Positions 8,940 through 16,442 of a DNA stretch of 64,000 bases are shown here, piece by piece. The translations under genes and the position numbers were made by a program. Where the stretch lies: contig DATKXP010000079.1 of the NCBI GenBank assembly GCA_035529015.1, positions 17,638-81,637 of the forward strand, written 5' to 3'. Position 1 is the first letter of the stretch. Each line of letters opens with the position of its first letter. Under the pieces are notes generated by a model that saw nothing but the letters and a program-made list of their open reading frames with translations, searched no databases and was not told the origin of the DNA. This stretch comes from JAUVZF01 sp035529015 (GTDB lineage: Bacteria; Planctomycetota; Phycisphaerae; FEN-1346).

Positions 8940-11028
8940 GTCGGTCCCGACGACCTTCGAGATCTGCGGCGAGGCGGGTGCTCTGGCCATCGAGGCCGCC
9001 GCCGAAGAAGGTCAGCAACTGCGGCGGTTCACGATGACGGCCTACACCGGCGGCGAGATGGTCCTGGCTGGGTGGCCCTACCCGGTGGTCGTGGACCTGA
9101 AGGGCCTGAAGATCCCGAAACAGTCGCGGCCGATTCTCAAGGACCACAACCGCAGCCTGATCGTGGGTCACACGGACCGGATCACGAAGACCGACACCAC
9201 GCTCGAGGTCACCGGTGTCATCTCCGGCGCCGGCCGCGTGGCACAGGAGGTGGTCCAGTCGAGCGAGAACGGCTTTCCCTGGCAGGCGTCGGTCGGCGCC
9301 CGGGCCGAGAAGGTCGTGTTCGTGCCGGAGGGTAAGACGGCCCGCGCAAACGGCCGCGAGTTCTCCGGGCCGGTCTACGTCGCCCGGCGTGCGACGCTCG
9401 GCGAGATGAGTTTCGTGGCATTGGGAGCGGACGAGGACACGAGTGCGAAGGTGGCCGCCCAGGCGGCCCGACAGAACACGGAGGTGTTTGCGATGAACTT
9501 CGAAGAGTGGGTGGAAGCACAGGGCTTCACGCTGGCGGACCTGTCGGAGAAACAGGCCGAGAACCTCAAAGGCACGTACGAGGCCATCGAGGCGAGTCAG
9601 GCCGGCGGCGAAGGTGACGATGGCGGCGAGGAGCCGCCTCCGGCCGACCCGGACGGGTCCGACGAACCGCAGGTCACGCAAGCCGCGCCAAGCGCGGTGG
9701 ACGCGAAAGCGGCCGTCGAGAACCTGCGGGCGGAACTGGCCACTGAGACGAAGCGCGTGGCCACGATCCGCAAGACCTGCGCCGGCAGGCATCCGGAGAT
9801 CGAGGCGAAGGCCATCGAGGAAGGCTGGGACGAGACGAAGACCGAGTTGGAGGTCCTTCGGGCCTCGCGTCCCAAGGCCCCGGCGGCCCACGTACCGGAG
9901 GCCGGTGTCAACGGCACCGTCCTCGAGGCCGCCTGTCTCCTGACGGCCGGTCTCCAGAAACCCGAGGACCACTGTGACGAGCAGGCGCTCGACGCGGCCG
10001 CCAAGCGGTTCCGCGGCGGCATCGGCCTCCAGGAACTGTTGCTGGAGGCGGCGTGGGCCAATGGGTACACCGGCCGCAACTTCCGAGCGACCCGCGAGGT
10101 CCTTCGGTTCGCCTTCGGCCAGAACCTGGCGGCCGCCTTCTCGACCATCGACATCGGCGGCATCCTGTCGAACGTCGCCAACAAGTTCCTCCTGGACGGG
10201 TTCTTCAGCGTCGAGCGCGTGTGGCGCAACATCTGCGCCGTCCGCAACGTCTCGGACTTCAAGACCGTCACCTCCTACCGCCTGATCGGCAAGGACCAGT
10301 ACGAGCCGGTCGCGCCAGGCGGGGAACTCAAGCACGGCACGCTGGGAGAGGAACAGTACGCGAACAAGGCCGATACCTACGGCCTGCTCCTGTCGGTCGA
10401 CCGGCGTGACATCATCAACGACGACCTCGGCGCCATCACCACCGTGCCCCGGAAACTCGGCCGTGGGTCGGGCCTGAAGATCAACGACGTGTTCTGGACG
10501 ATCTTCCTCGCCAACTCGGGGTTCTTCAAGACGGCCAACAAGAACTACCTGACGGGGACCGACACGGTCCTGTCGATTGACGGCCTGACGAAGGCGGAGG
10601 TGGCGTTCCTCGACCAGGTGGACTCGGACGGCAAGCCCATCGGCATCATGCCGCAGATCGTCCTGGTGCCGACGGCCCTGTCGGCCATGGGCACGCAGCT
10701 CTACAAGTCGCTGGAACTGCGTGACACGACGGCCTCGACCAAGTACCCGGTCGCCAACCCCCACCAGGGCAAGTTCCGGGTGGAGGTCAGCCGGTACCTG
10801 GCGAACACCCATTACACCGGCGCGAGCGACAAGGCGTGGTACCTGCTGGCCGACGCGAACGACCTGCCGGTGATCGAGGTCGCGTTCCTCAACGGTCAGG
10901 AGTCGCCGACCATCGAGACGGCCGAGGCGGACTTCAACGTCCTGGGTGTCCAGATGCGGGGCTACCATGATTTCGGGGTCGCTCTGCAGGATCCGAAGGG
11001 CGGGGTGAAAAACAAGGGCGAGGCGTAG
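8908..11028 (+). CDS. Fused prohead protease and Mu gpT-like major capsid protein
   Basis: 706 residues in one frame. Residues ~1-180 look like a HK97-type prohead protease (PILKDHNRSLIVGHT, with GFPWQASVGARAEKV and TLGEMSFVALGAD). A Glu/Pro-rich linker with scaffold-like character spans ~180-330. The remainder resembles a Mu gpT/HK97-fold capsid (REVLRFAFGQNLAAAFSTID, NICAVRNVSDFKTVTSYRL, GLKINDVFWTIFLANSGFF, ADANDLPVIEVAFLNG). Fused protease-scaffold-capsid precursors are known in other phages and imply self-cleavage during maturation. The start overlaps the portal gene. The length suits both functions in one chain, and no separate capsid gene is present. Confidence 0.85.
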   Translation: MSRKRTVKLPESVPTTFEICGEAGALAIEAAAEEGQQLRRFTMTAYTGGEMVLAGWPYPVVVDLKGLKIPKQSRPILKDHNRSLIVGHTDRITKTDTTLEVTGVISGAGRVAQEVVQSSENGFPWQASVGARAEKVVFVPEGKTARANGREFSGPVYVARRATLGEMSFVALGADEDTSAKVAAQAARQNTEVFAMNFEEWVEAQGFTLADLSEKQAENLKGTYEAIEASQAGGEGDDGGEEPPPADPDGSDEPQVTQAAPSAVDAKAAVENLRAELATETKRVATIRKTCAGRHPEIEAKAIEEGWDETKTELEVLRASRPKAPAAHVPEAGVNGTVLEAACLLTAGLQKPEDHCDEQALDAAAKRFRGGIGLQELLLEAAWANGYTGRNFRATREVLRFAFGQNLAAAFSTIDIGGILSNVANKFLLDGFFSVERVWRNICAVRNVSDFKTVTSYRLIGKDQYEPVAPGGELKHGTLGEEQYANKADTYGLLLSVDRRDIINDDLGAITTVPRKLGRGSGLKINDVFWTIFLANSGFFKTANKNYLTGTDTVLSIDGLTKAEVAFLDQVDSDGKPIGIMPQIVLVPTALSAMGTQLYKSLELRDTTASTKYPVANPHQGKFRVEVSRYLANTHYTGASDKAWYLLADANDLPVIEVAFLNGQESPTIETAEADFNVLGVQMRGYHDFGVALQDPKGGVKNKGEA

Positions 11029-11323
11029 GCTGATGGTCCTGAGGGCAAGGTACAAGGAAGGCGACCCCCCGGTGACAGGCCCGGGGAGCCGTGACCGTGA
11101 TACCCACGGTCCCATGCCATGCCTTGCCGCGCGCGCCACATCTCTCTGCCCGTTTCTGACGCCTGTCCGTCAGCGATCCCAAGGGATCGAGGGAAGGGCT
11201 GTGGTTATCCCCGCATGGGGTTTTCCCGGAAGGGTCAATATGGCCTTCAAAAGACACCTCCTTCCGGCCGCTGAAGTGCGGCTAACCGCATTGTACACGC
11301 TTTGAGGGCGAAAGGAAACGAAC
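11029..11323 (+). other. Intergenic gap inside the head module with a small inverted repeat
   Basis: About 295 bases with no supported gene, unusual in an otherwise tightly packed array. It contains a 7-base perfect inverted repeat CGATCCC-AA-GGGATCG (11174-11189). A GAAAGGA ribosome-binding site precedes the next gene. It may separate transcripts so that the decoration protein is expressed independently, or mark a lost gene. Confidence 0.4.
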
Positions 11324-11659
11324 ATGGCAACTTTCGTGCATGACGGTGCGGCCGTCGATTACACGCCCGGTTCGGACGTGGCGGCCGGCGACGTGGTGGT
11401 CCAGGGCGACCTGGTGGGCGTGGCCAAGCAGCCCATCGCGGCCGACGCGCTCGGCGCGCTCGCCGTCGCGGGCGTCTTCGACTTCCCGAAGACGGCCGGC
11501 GTCGGAGAGGCCATCGGCGCGGGCGCCAAGGTGTACTGGGACGTCGGTGACAGCGTGGCCAAGACGGACGACGAGTCGGGCGCCAACAAGCTGATCGGCA
11601 AGACGGTCGCGGCAGCCGGCGACGACGACGCGACGGTCCGCGTGCGCCTCAGCCAGTAA
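11324..11659 (+). CDS. DUF2190-type capsid cement/decoration protein
   Basis: 111 residues, ATG with GAAAGGA upstream. Glycine/alanine-rich beta sequence (MATFVHDGAAVDYTP, DVAAGDVVVQGDLVGVAKQP, IGAGAKVYWD, NKLIGKTVAAA) matches the DUF2190 family, which decorates or stabilises capsids and regularly follows the capsid gene. Confidence 0.85.
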   Translation: MATFVHDGAAVDYTPGSDVAAGDVVVQGDLVGVAKQPIAADALGALAVAGVFDFPKTAGVGEAIGAGAKVYWDVGDSVAKTDDESGANKLIGKTVAAAGDDDATVRVRLSQ

Positions 11660-11671
11660 GGGACCGCCGCC

Positions 11672-12058
11672 GTGGCCGACCTGCTGGAACAAGGGGCCGC
11701 CTGGCTCGATGAGCAGCGTGCCAAACACGCTTCGCAGGCGGTGACGTACGAGCGTGGCGAGGACTCGGTCGAGGTCCAGGCGACGGTCGGCCGCAAGTCC
11801 TACCAGGTGGAGGGCGGTTACGGCGCGCTGGTGTGGGCTGACTCGACGGACTTCATCGTGTCGGCAGCCGAACTGGTCCTGGGTGGCGAGGCGGTTCTGT
11901 CGGAACGGGGCGACCAGATTCGTGTGACGGATGGCCAGGCCGTCCACGTGTACGAGGTGATGTCGCCCGGAGGCGAGATGAGCCATTACGAGCCGTCGGA
12001 CCCGTACCGGAAGGCGTGGCGCATTCACACGAAGCACGTGGATACGGAGGTGGTGTGA
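11672..12058 (+). CDS. Putative head-tail connector protein
   Basis: 128 residues, GTG start 12 bases after the previous stop. The core (SVEVQATVGRKSYQVEGGYG, TDFIVSAAELVL, DGQAVHVYEVMSPGG) resembles the small beta-rich head-tail joining proteins that follow capsid genes. No catalytic motif. The stop overlaps the next start (GTGTGATC), typical of coupled structural genes. Assignment rests mainly on position and size. Confidence 0.6.
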   Translation: MADLLEQGAAWLDEQRAKHASQAVTYERGEDSVEVQATVGRKSYQVEGGYGALVWADSTDFIVSAAELVLGGEAVLSERGDQIRVTDGQAVHVYEVMSPGGEMSHYEPSDPYRKAWRIHTKHVDTEVV

Positions 12059-12222
12059 TCCAAGAGCCAAGCGACCATGACCTCCTGATTCGGATCGATG
12101 AGCGGTTGCAGAAGGTGGAGAGCTGCCTCGTGAACCATCTTCAGCACCACTGGGCCGTGACGATCACCGCGCTGGCTGCCGCCGTCGGCGCTATCGCGGC
12201 TGCCATCCTCGCCCTGCTGTAA
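12055..12222 (+). CDS. Small single-pass membrane protein in head-tail region
   Basis: 55 residues from GTG 12055, which overlaps the preceding stop; GGAGG lies just upstream. The upstream frame start at 12016 is less likely. The N-terminal half is a charged amphipathic helix (LLIRIDERLQKVESCLVNHL). The C-terminal ~24 residues are one hydrophobic segment (ITALAAAVGAIAAAILALL). It could be a holin-like or spanin-like protein, but that is inference. Confidence 0.6.
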   Translation: MIQEPSDHDLLIRIDERLQKVESCLVNHLQHHWAVTITALAAAVGAIAAAILALL

Positions 12223-12233
12223 GGAGACCTGAC

Positions 12234-12662
12234 ATGGCCGTCATCATCGACATCGCCGACGCGGTGGTGACCGAACTGAACGCCGCCACGCTGAGCCTGC
12301 CGCTGACGGCCGAGCGCCATTACCGGCCCATCTTCGACCTGAAGGACATGAAGACGCTCCACGTGACGGTCGTGCCGAAAGGCGTCGAGGTAACGCCGGC
12401 GGGTCGGAGCAACAACCACTACGACTACCAGGTCGACGTGGCGGTCCAGAAGAAGTTCAGCAAGGGCGATGCGGCTGAACTCGACCCGCTCGTGACGCTC
12501 GTCGAAGAGATCGCCGACTTCTTCCGCCTCCGGCGCCTCACGGCGTACCCGACCGCCGTCTGGCGAAGGACCGAACACCCGACCGTCTACGCACCCGAGC
12601 ACATGGATGAACTGCGGCAGTTCACGAGCGTCCTAACGTTCACGTTCCGTATTGTGAGGTAA
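12234..12662 (+). CDS. Tail completion-type protein
   Basis: 142 residues, ATG with AAGGAG upstream. Sequence pattern (IADAVVTELNAA, TLHVTVVPKGVEV, NHYDYQVDVAVQKKF, then a helical DPLVTLVEEIADFFRLRRL) fits the tail-completion or minor tail proteins between connector and tail tube in siphophages. The position supports this. No finer assignment is possible. Confidence 0.6.
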   Translation: MAVIIDIADAVVTELNAATLSLPLTAERHYRPIFDLKDMKTLHVTVVPKGVEVTPAGRSNNHYDYQVDVAVQKKFSKGDAAELDPLVTLVEEIADFFRLRRLTAYPTAVWRRTEHPTVYAPEHMDELRQFTSVLTFTFRIVR

Positions 12663-12664
12663 CC

Positions 12665-12922
12665 ATGGCTAACAACGTCCTGATGCGAAAGATCGAGGTG
12701 ACGGCGAGTTACCAGCCGCTCGCCTCCGAGCCGACCGTCGTCGCCGTGACAATCTCTTCGCCCCCGACGAATACGGGGACGGTGTATTTCAAAGGCGACG
12801 ACGGCTCCGACGTGCCCTGGGTGCCGGGCGAGTGGCACGACTTCGAGCGTGTGGACCTTTCAGAGATCGAGGTCAAAGGCGCGCCGGGCAACACCGTCAC
12901 GCTGGTGGGAGGGACCTGGTAG
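12665..12922 (+). CDS. Small phage structural protein
   Basis: 85 residues, beta-rich (VVAVTISSPPTNTGTVYFKGDDGSD, EWHDFERVDLSEIEVKG, NTVTLVGGTW). It looks like a small surface or neck protein of the head-tail array, and the 'DLSEIEVKGAPGNTV' ending is common in such proteins. Its stop codon shares the G of the next gene's GTG start. Confidence 0.6.
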   Translation: MANNVLMRKIEVTASYQPLASEPTVVAVTISSPPTNTGTVYFKGDDGSDVPWVPGEWHDFERVDLSEIEVKGAPGNTVTLVGGTW

Positions 12923-13371
12923 TGGGGTACCGGGTGGTCAACTCGGCGCTGATCGCCGACGGCACGGTCGAGACGGTCGACCTCACCGACTGCGCTGTGA
13001 CCTGCGCGAAGATCGCCAACGGCGCGGTCGCCGAGGCCAAGATTGCCGGCGGCGCCGTGACCGGTGCGAAGATCGCCTGTGGGTCGATCTGCTCGGGGCA
13101 CATCTGTGGCGACAACGCGTTCACGTTCCCGCAGACGGTGGCGGTGCTGGGCGGACTCGAGGTATCGGCCGAGACCCAGATCCAGAGCGACCTGGTCGTC
13201 GGCTACGACTTCTCCACAGGCGCCGGGTACTTCGACTACGGTCTCTTGGCCCCCTTTGGCGGCTCGGAGCTCGAGACGGGCGGTTCGATTCGCTGGTGCA
13301 CGTACGATGCCAGATTGCAGGTCTACTGCGGTGGATGCTGGTACAGCCTCCAATTCGAGAGCGGGTGCTGA
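12922..13371 (+). CDS. Fibre-like repeat protein
   Basis: 149 residues from GTG 12922, overlapping the previous TAG. Residues ~10-50 contain a short repeat built on 'CAKIANGAVAEAKIAGGAVTGAKIACG', here with several cysteines; AKIANGAV-type repeats are typical of tail fibre or head fibre shafts. The C-terminal part has further cysteines (WCTYDARLQVYCGGCW). A receptor-binding or capsid-fibre role is inferred, although its place among head-tail genes is early for a tail fibre. Confidence 0.6.
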   Translation: MGYRVVNSALIADGTVETVDLTDCAVTCAKIANGAVAEAKIAGGAVTGAKIACGSICSGHICGDNAFTFPQTVAVLGGLEVSAETQIQSDLVVGYDFSTGAGYFDYGLLAPFGGSELETGGSIRWCTYDARLQVYCGGCWYSLQFESGC

Positions 13372-13384
13372 GGCCGGCCCGGAC

Positions 13385-13909
13385 GTGGACGGCCTGGCCA
13401 TTCGCCCCGAGGCGACGCGGGCCATCGTGCTCACGTGGCCGGACCACGCTTTGACGTGGGAAGGGGCCGCGTGGCTATACCACCTGCTGCCGCCTGAGAA
13501 CATCATCGGCTTCTGCGGCCGGAACCTGGTGGTGGCCCGGAATGCGGTGGTCAAAGAGCTGTGCCTGAAGGCACCGCCCGAGATCACGAACTTCATCCTG
13601 ATGGACCGCGACATGCGGCCGGGGCAGGCGGCGCTGCCCATGCTTCAGGCCGAGGGCGACGTGGTGGGATGCACGTACCCGATCTCGCACATGGCCGGCT
13701 GGGCGGACCCGGCGATGATCCACCTGGGCATGGTGCGGGTCAGGCGGAAGGTGTTCGAGGCACTGGAGCCGCCGTGGTTCCTGTTCGGTTACGCCGAGGA
13801 CGGGGCGGGCCTCGGCCTGTGTGAGTGCGGGTATTTCCGGGACAAGGTCGTGGAGGCAGGTTTCACGGTCGTCCGCGCCGGCTGGTGTGACCACGATCGG
13901 AAACGGTAG
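13385..13909 (+). CDS. Glycosyltransferase-like (GT2-type) phage protein
   Basis: Taken from GTG 13385 (174 residues); the frame is open upstream in the shadow of the fibre gene and no good ribosome-binding site decides the start. Motifs: NIIGFCGRNLVVARNAVV, then a DxD-like MDRDM, AEGDVVGCTYP, and an end (EDGAGLGLCECGYFRDKVVEAGF) that matches the acceptor-binding region of phage-borne GT2-like proteins. It may glycosylate the neighbouring fibre or capsid, as it directly follows the fibre-like gene. Confidence 0.55.
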   Translation: MDGLAIRPEATRAIVLTWPDHALTWEGAAWLYHLLPPENIIGFCGRNLVVARNAVVKELCLKAPPEITNFILMDRDMRPGQAALPMLQAEGDVVGCTYPISHMAGWADPAMIHLGMVRVRRKVFEALEPPWFLFGYAEDGAGLGLCECGYFRDKVVEAGFTVVRAGWCDHDRKR

Positions 13910-13918
13910 GAGAAGGCC

Positions 13919-14143
13919 ATGGGCCGCAGGAACGAGACGCGCGAGGTCGTGGATACCGCGAAGGGCAAGCGCCTCAAGGTTGTTCACACACGGACGGACG
14001 AGCGGCTGATGGACGAGGCGCAGGTCCAGGCCGCCATCGAGAACATCGACAACCGCATCGCGCGGATGGAGGCGGAGTTGGTGGACCTGAGGGCTGCACG
14101 GGACGACCTGGCGGCCAAGAAGCCACAACTGAAGGAAGCGTGA
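13919..14143 (+). CDS. Small coiled-coil phage protein
   Basis: 74 residues, ATG with AGGAGAA upstream. The C-terminal half is a heptad-rich helix (QVQAAIENIDNRIARMEAEL then VDLRAARDDLAAK). No family recognised. The end overlaps the next start by four bases (ATGA-type coupling). Confidence 0.6.
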   Translation: MGRRNETREVVDTAKGKRLKVVHTRTDERLMDEAQVQAAIENIDNRIARMEAELVDLRAARDDLAAKKPQLKEA

Positions 14144-14535
14144 TGGTCGGCATGACGGTGAGAACGCGAAGCGACGTGCCGAAGGTGCTGCGCAAGGTGC
14201 GGCGGGCGACCATCGAGAGCCTGGGTCACGCCGGCGCTGCTATCCGTCTTACGGCGCGACGCAGTATCCGGCGTTCGCCTCGGCCGTCGGCGCCCGGCAA
14301 GCCGCCGCACACACGGCGCGGGCAACTTCGCGGAGCGATCCTGTATGCCGTCGAACGGGCCCAAGATCGTGTGATCATCGGGCCGGACTATGCGGGCATC
14401 GGCCTCTCGGCCACGGCCCACGAGTTCGGCGGCAGGTACCGGCGCGGCCGGTACCCGAAACGGCCCTTCATGGGCCCGGCGCTTGAGAAACTGCGACCCA
14501 GGCTCCCGAGGCTGTGGGCCGGGTCGGTGAGGTGA
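14140..14535 (+). CDS. HK97 gp10-like head-tail/neck protein
   Basis: 131 residues, overlapping the preceding gene. Basic N-terminus followed by GHAGAAIRLTARRSIRRSPRPS-type sequence, PSAPGKPPHTRRGQLRGAI, then AHEFGGRYRRGRYPKRPFMGPALEKL. The 'PG.PP..RTG.L' and 'hEFG.....RPf..pA' pattern is that of HK97 gp10-like/minor tail proteins that link neck and tail tube. Position just before the tail tube gene agrees. Confidence 0.75.
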   Translation: MMVGMTVRTRSDVPKVLRKVRRATIESLGHAGAAIRLTARRSIRRSPRPSAPGKPPHTRRGQLRGAILYAVERAQDRVIIGPDYAGIGLSATAHEFGGRYRRGRYPKRPFMGPALEKLRPRLPRLWAGSVR

Positions 14536-14545
14536 GGAGCAAACC

Positions 14546-14986
14546 ATGGGATTCAAACTCGGAATGGAAGCGCGGCTGTACCAGAACACGGGCACCTACG
14601 AAACGCCGACGTGGACCGAGATCGACAACGTCAAGGACGTGACGCTGAACCTGGAGACGGGTGAGGCGGACGTCACCACGCGCGCGAACAACGGTTGGCG
14701 TGCCACCGCGGCCACGCTGAAGGACGGGTCGGTCGAGTTCGAGATGGTCTGGGACACGGCCGACGCGGGGTTCACGGCCATCCAGGAGGCGTACTTCGAC
14801 AACACCTCCCTCGAGTTCGCCGTCATGGACGGTGACATCGCCACGAGCGGCACTCAAGGGCTCCGGGCGACGATGGCCGTCACGAACTTCTCTCGGAACG
14901 AACCGCTGGAGGAGGCCATCACCGTCAGCGTCACCATCAAGCCGACCTACGCCGACAACGCGCCCGAGTGGATGGAGGTGCCGTAG
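14546..14986 (+). CDS. Major tail (tube) protein
   Basis: 146 residues, ATG with GAGGAG upstream. Beta-rich: GMEARLYQNTGTYETPTW, DVTLNLETGEADVTTRANNG, TLKDGSVEFEMVWD, LRATMAVTNFSRNEPLEEA, ITVSVTIKPTY. The pattern of a short domain starting 'G....L' with 'v.dvtl.l...e.d.t.r...g' is typical of siphophage tail tube proteins, and the following chaperone-like pair and tape measure fix its identity by position. Confidence 0.8.
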   Translation: MGFKLGMEARLYQNTGTYETPTWTEIDNVKDVTLNLETGEADVTTRANNGWRATAATLKDGSVEFEMVWDTADAGFTAIQEAYFDNTSLEFAVMDGDIATSGTQGLRATMAVTNFSRNEPLEEAITVSVTIKPTYADNAPEWMEVP

Positions 14987-14989
14987 ACC

Positions 14990-15475
14990 ATGAAGACGTT
15001 CGACGACAACGCCGGGCGGACCTGGACCGTCGCTGTGACCATCAACGCCGTCAAGCGCGTCAAGGGCCTGCTGGACGTGGACCTCACGGACCTGATGGAC
15101 GGTGACCCTCCGCTGCTGACGCGCCTGGACACCGACATCGTGCTCCTGTGTGACGTGATCTTCGCCCTCGTCAAGCCCCAGGCGGACGAGCAGGGCGTGA
15201 CGGACGAGGCGTTCGCCGAGGCCCTGGGCGGTGACGCGATCATCGCGGCGCACGATGCGCTGTTGGAGGAACTCGCGGATTTTTTCCGGAGCCTTCGCCG
15301 GACGGACGTCACGAAGGCGGTGGAGAAACAGATCGCCATGGTCCGGGCAGCGGTCCAGGCAGCCGAGGCGAGGATCGAGGCAGTGGACGTGGATCGGGAG
15401 ATCGAGGAGGCCTTTCGGTCTGGCGACTTATCTGGCAACTCGCCGGGCTCGTCGGAACCGACCCCGGACCGTTGA
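14990..15475 (+). CDS. Tail assembly chaperone (gpG-like)
   Basis: 161 residues. Lies between tail tube and tape measure, where lambda-like phages encode the G and GT chaperones. The N-terminal domain reads KTFDDNAGRTWTVAVTINAVKRVKGLLDVDLTDL and the C-terminal half is helical and acidic. The downstream frame (15472-15714), in the -1 register, continues an apparently conserved sequence that begins before its own first start codon (VWRLIWQLAGLVGTDPGP). This suggests a G/GT-type frameshift product. The stop TGA overlaps the TTG at 15472. Confidence 0.7.
   Translation: MKTFDDNAGRTWTVAVTINAVKRVKGLLDVDLTDLMDGDPPLLTRLDTDIVLLCDVIFALVKPQADEQGVTDEAFAEALGGDAIIAAHDALLEELADFFRSLRRTDVTKAVEKQIAMVRAAVQAAEARIEAVDVDREIEEAFRSGDLSGNSPGSSEPTPDR
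15280..15286 (+). other. Candidate -1 frameshift slippery heptamer T_TTT_TTC
   Basis: In the reading frame of the chaperone gene the codons are gaT TTT TTC (X_XXY_YYZ form). The -1 frame is open from here to 15714. The site lies about 190 bases before the end of the first frame, farther than in lambda G/GT, so a later slip site is also possible. Confidence 0.35.
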
Positions 15476-15714
15476 CGCTCCGGGAACTCGTGTGGATGGC
15501 CGAGGCCCGGTGCCGGGAGGCGTGGAATCACACGAGCGCGGTGATGGCGCTGCTGGCAAACATCCACCGGGATCCCAAGAGAGGGAAGGCTTTCAAGCCG
15601 TCGGACTTCAATCCGTACGAGGTGAAGCGCGGCCAGGGCGTTCCGCTTCGGGCGGGGAACATTGGTCTGCTGAAACAGGTCTTTGTCAGGCGCGGGAAGG
15701 GAGGAGACGTATGA
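15472..15714 (+). CDS. Tail assembly chaperone distal domain (gpT-like), possibly made only by frameshift
   Basis: 80 residues if started at the TTG that overlaps the previous stop, with no ribosome-binding site. The coding-like sequence extends upstream of that TTG (WQLAGLVGTDPGPLTLREL followed by VWMAEARCREAW). The 'GL.p..lT.rEl..m.ea' pattern occurs in C-terminal domains of tail chaperones. I infer that it is translated mainly as a -1 extension of the upstream gene. Length and position before the tape measure fit. Confidence 0.6.
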   Translation: MTLRELVWMAEARCREAWNHTSAVMALLANIHRDPKRGKAFKPSDFNPYEVKRGQGVPLRAGNIGLLKQVFVRRGKGGDV

Positions 15715-16064
15715 GACGACTGGCGATGTTGGGAGTGGTGTGGTGGATCGTGCTCATCCCGACCGGGGCCCTGGGGTGTCAGGCGATCCAGGTGCCGACC
15801 GAACGGCAGGCCCTTCGGGCAAGCGCGGACGTGTACGCGACGACCGTGATGTTGCTTGCCGAATACCGTCGCGCCGGCTTCATCGACGATGAGGCGGCCG
15901 AGCGGATCAACACGGCCATGCGACTTGCACGGGCAGCGCTGAACGAGTGGTACGCGGCCGTCAAGGAGAACCGGCCTGTGAGCGAGGCCGTCTCGAACTT
16001 CAACCGTCAGCTCCAGGTCCTTCTGGATGAGAAGTTGGCCGCAGACAGGAGGCGGGTGAAATGA
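15711..16064 (+). CDS. Putative lipoprotein in tail region
   Basis: 117 residues from ATG 15711 with GGAGGAG upstream, overlapping the previous stop. N-terminal signal: MRRLAMLGVVWWIVLIPTGALGC, a lipobox-like ALG|C at residue 23. The rest is helical (ASADVYATTVMLLAEYRRAG, then EAVSNFNRQLQVLLDEKLAA). A phage lipoprotein here could be an outer spanin (Rz1-like) or a superinfection-exclusion factor. The following two genes, including a small membrane protein, favour a lysis-accessory reading, but that is inference. Confidence 0.6.
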   Translation: MRRLAMLGVVWWIVLIPTGALGCQAIQVPTERQALRASADVYATTVMLLAEYRRAGFIDDEAAERINTAMRLARAALNEWYAAVKENRPVSEAVSNFNRQLQVLLDEKLAADRRRVK

Positions 16065-16258
16065 CTGACCTCACGAACATTCTGATCCTGATCCACCTGA
16101 TCACCGAAGCCACGGGGCTCGTGGCGCGGGCCATCGAGGCCGGCAGGGACGTGACGGACGAGGAACTCGCGGCCGTCTTCGCCCGGTGTGACCGGGCTGA
16201 CGCCGCGTGGGATAAGGCGAACGCCGAAGGAACAGACAAGGGGCAGACCGATGGCTGA
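16061..16258 (+). CDS. Small helical phage protein
   Basis: 65 residues, start overlaps the lipoprotein stop (ATGA). Hydrophobic N-terminal helix (LTNILILIHLITEATGLVARAI) then an acidic DVTDEELAAVFARCDRADAAWDKA. It forms a set with the lipoprotein and the small membrane protein; no family recognised. Confidence 0.6.
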   Translation: MTDLTNILILIHLITEATGLVARAIEAGRDVTDEELAAVFARCDRADAAWDKANAEGTDKGQTDG

Positions 16259-16439
16259 CGAGAAGAACGTCGTCGTCCAGTGGCTCGAAGGGAAGAAGAC
16301 CTACGCCGTGGCGGTCACGATCCTGGTGTGCGGTGTCCTCCAGCTGTACGGCGTCGAGATCCCGGAGTTCGTGTGGGCTGCGCTGGTTGCGTTCGGCCTC
16401 GGCTTTCTCCGTGCGGGAGTCGCCAAGGGCCAGGGGTAA
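16251..16439 (+). CDS. Small membrane protein, holin-like
   Basis: 62 residues from ATG 16251, overlapping the previous gene by 8 bases. Two hydrophobic segments (YAVAVTILVCGVLQLYGV and FVWAALVAFGLGFLRAGVA) with a charged N-terminus and a short basic tail. Size and topology suit a holin, but no endolysin was found next to it. Confidence 0.6.
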   Translation: MADEKNVVVQWLEGKKTYAVAVTILVCGVLQLYGVEIPEFVWAALVAFGLGFLRAGVAKGQG

Positions 16440-16442
16440 CCG

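Noticed and set aside
8548..11139. 863-codon minus-strand frame opposite the capsid gene
   Set aside because: Antisense shadow. The + strand has protease and capsid features and fits the gene array; the minus frame has arginine-rich low-complexity sequence.
12570..12590. 13-base match (CGAACACCCGACC) to the tRNA-Arg T arm
   Set aside because: It is inside an intact tail gene in the middle of the structural array, so it cannot be an element end; chance in GC-rich sequence is the likely cause.
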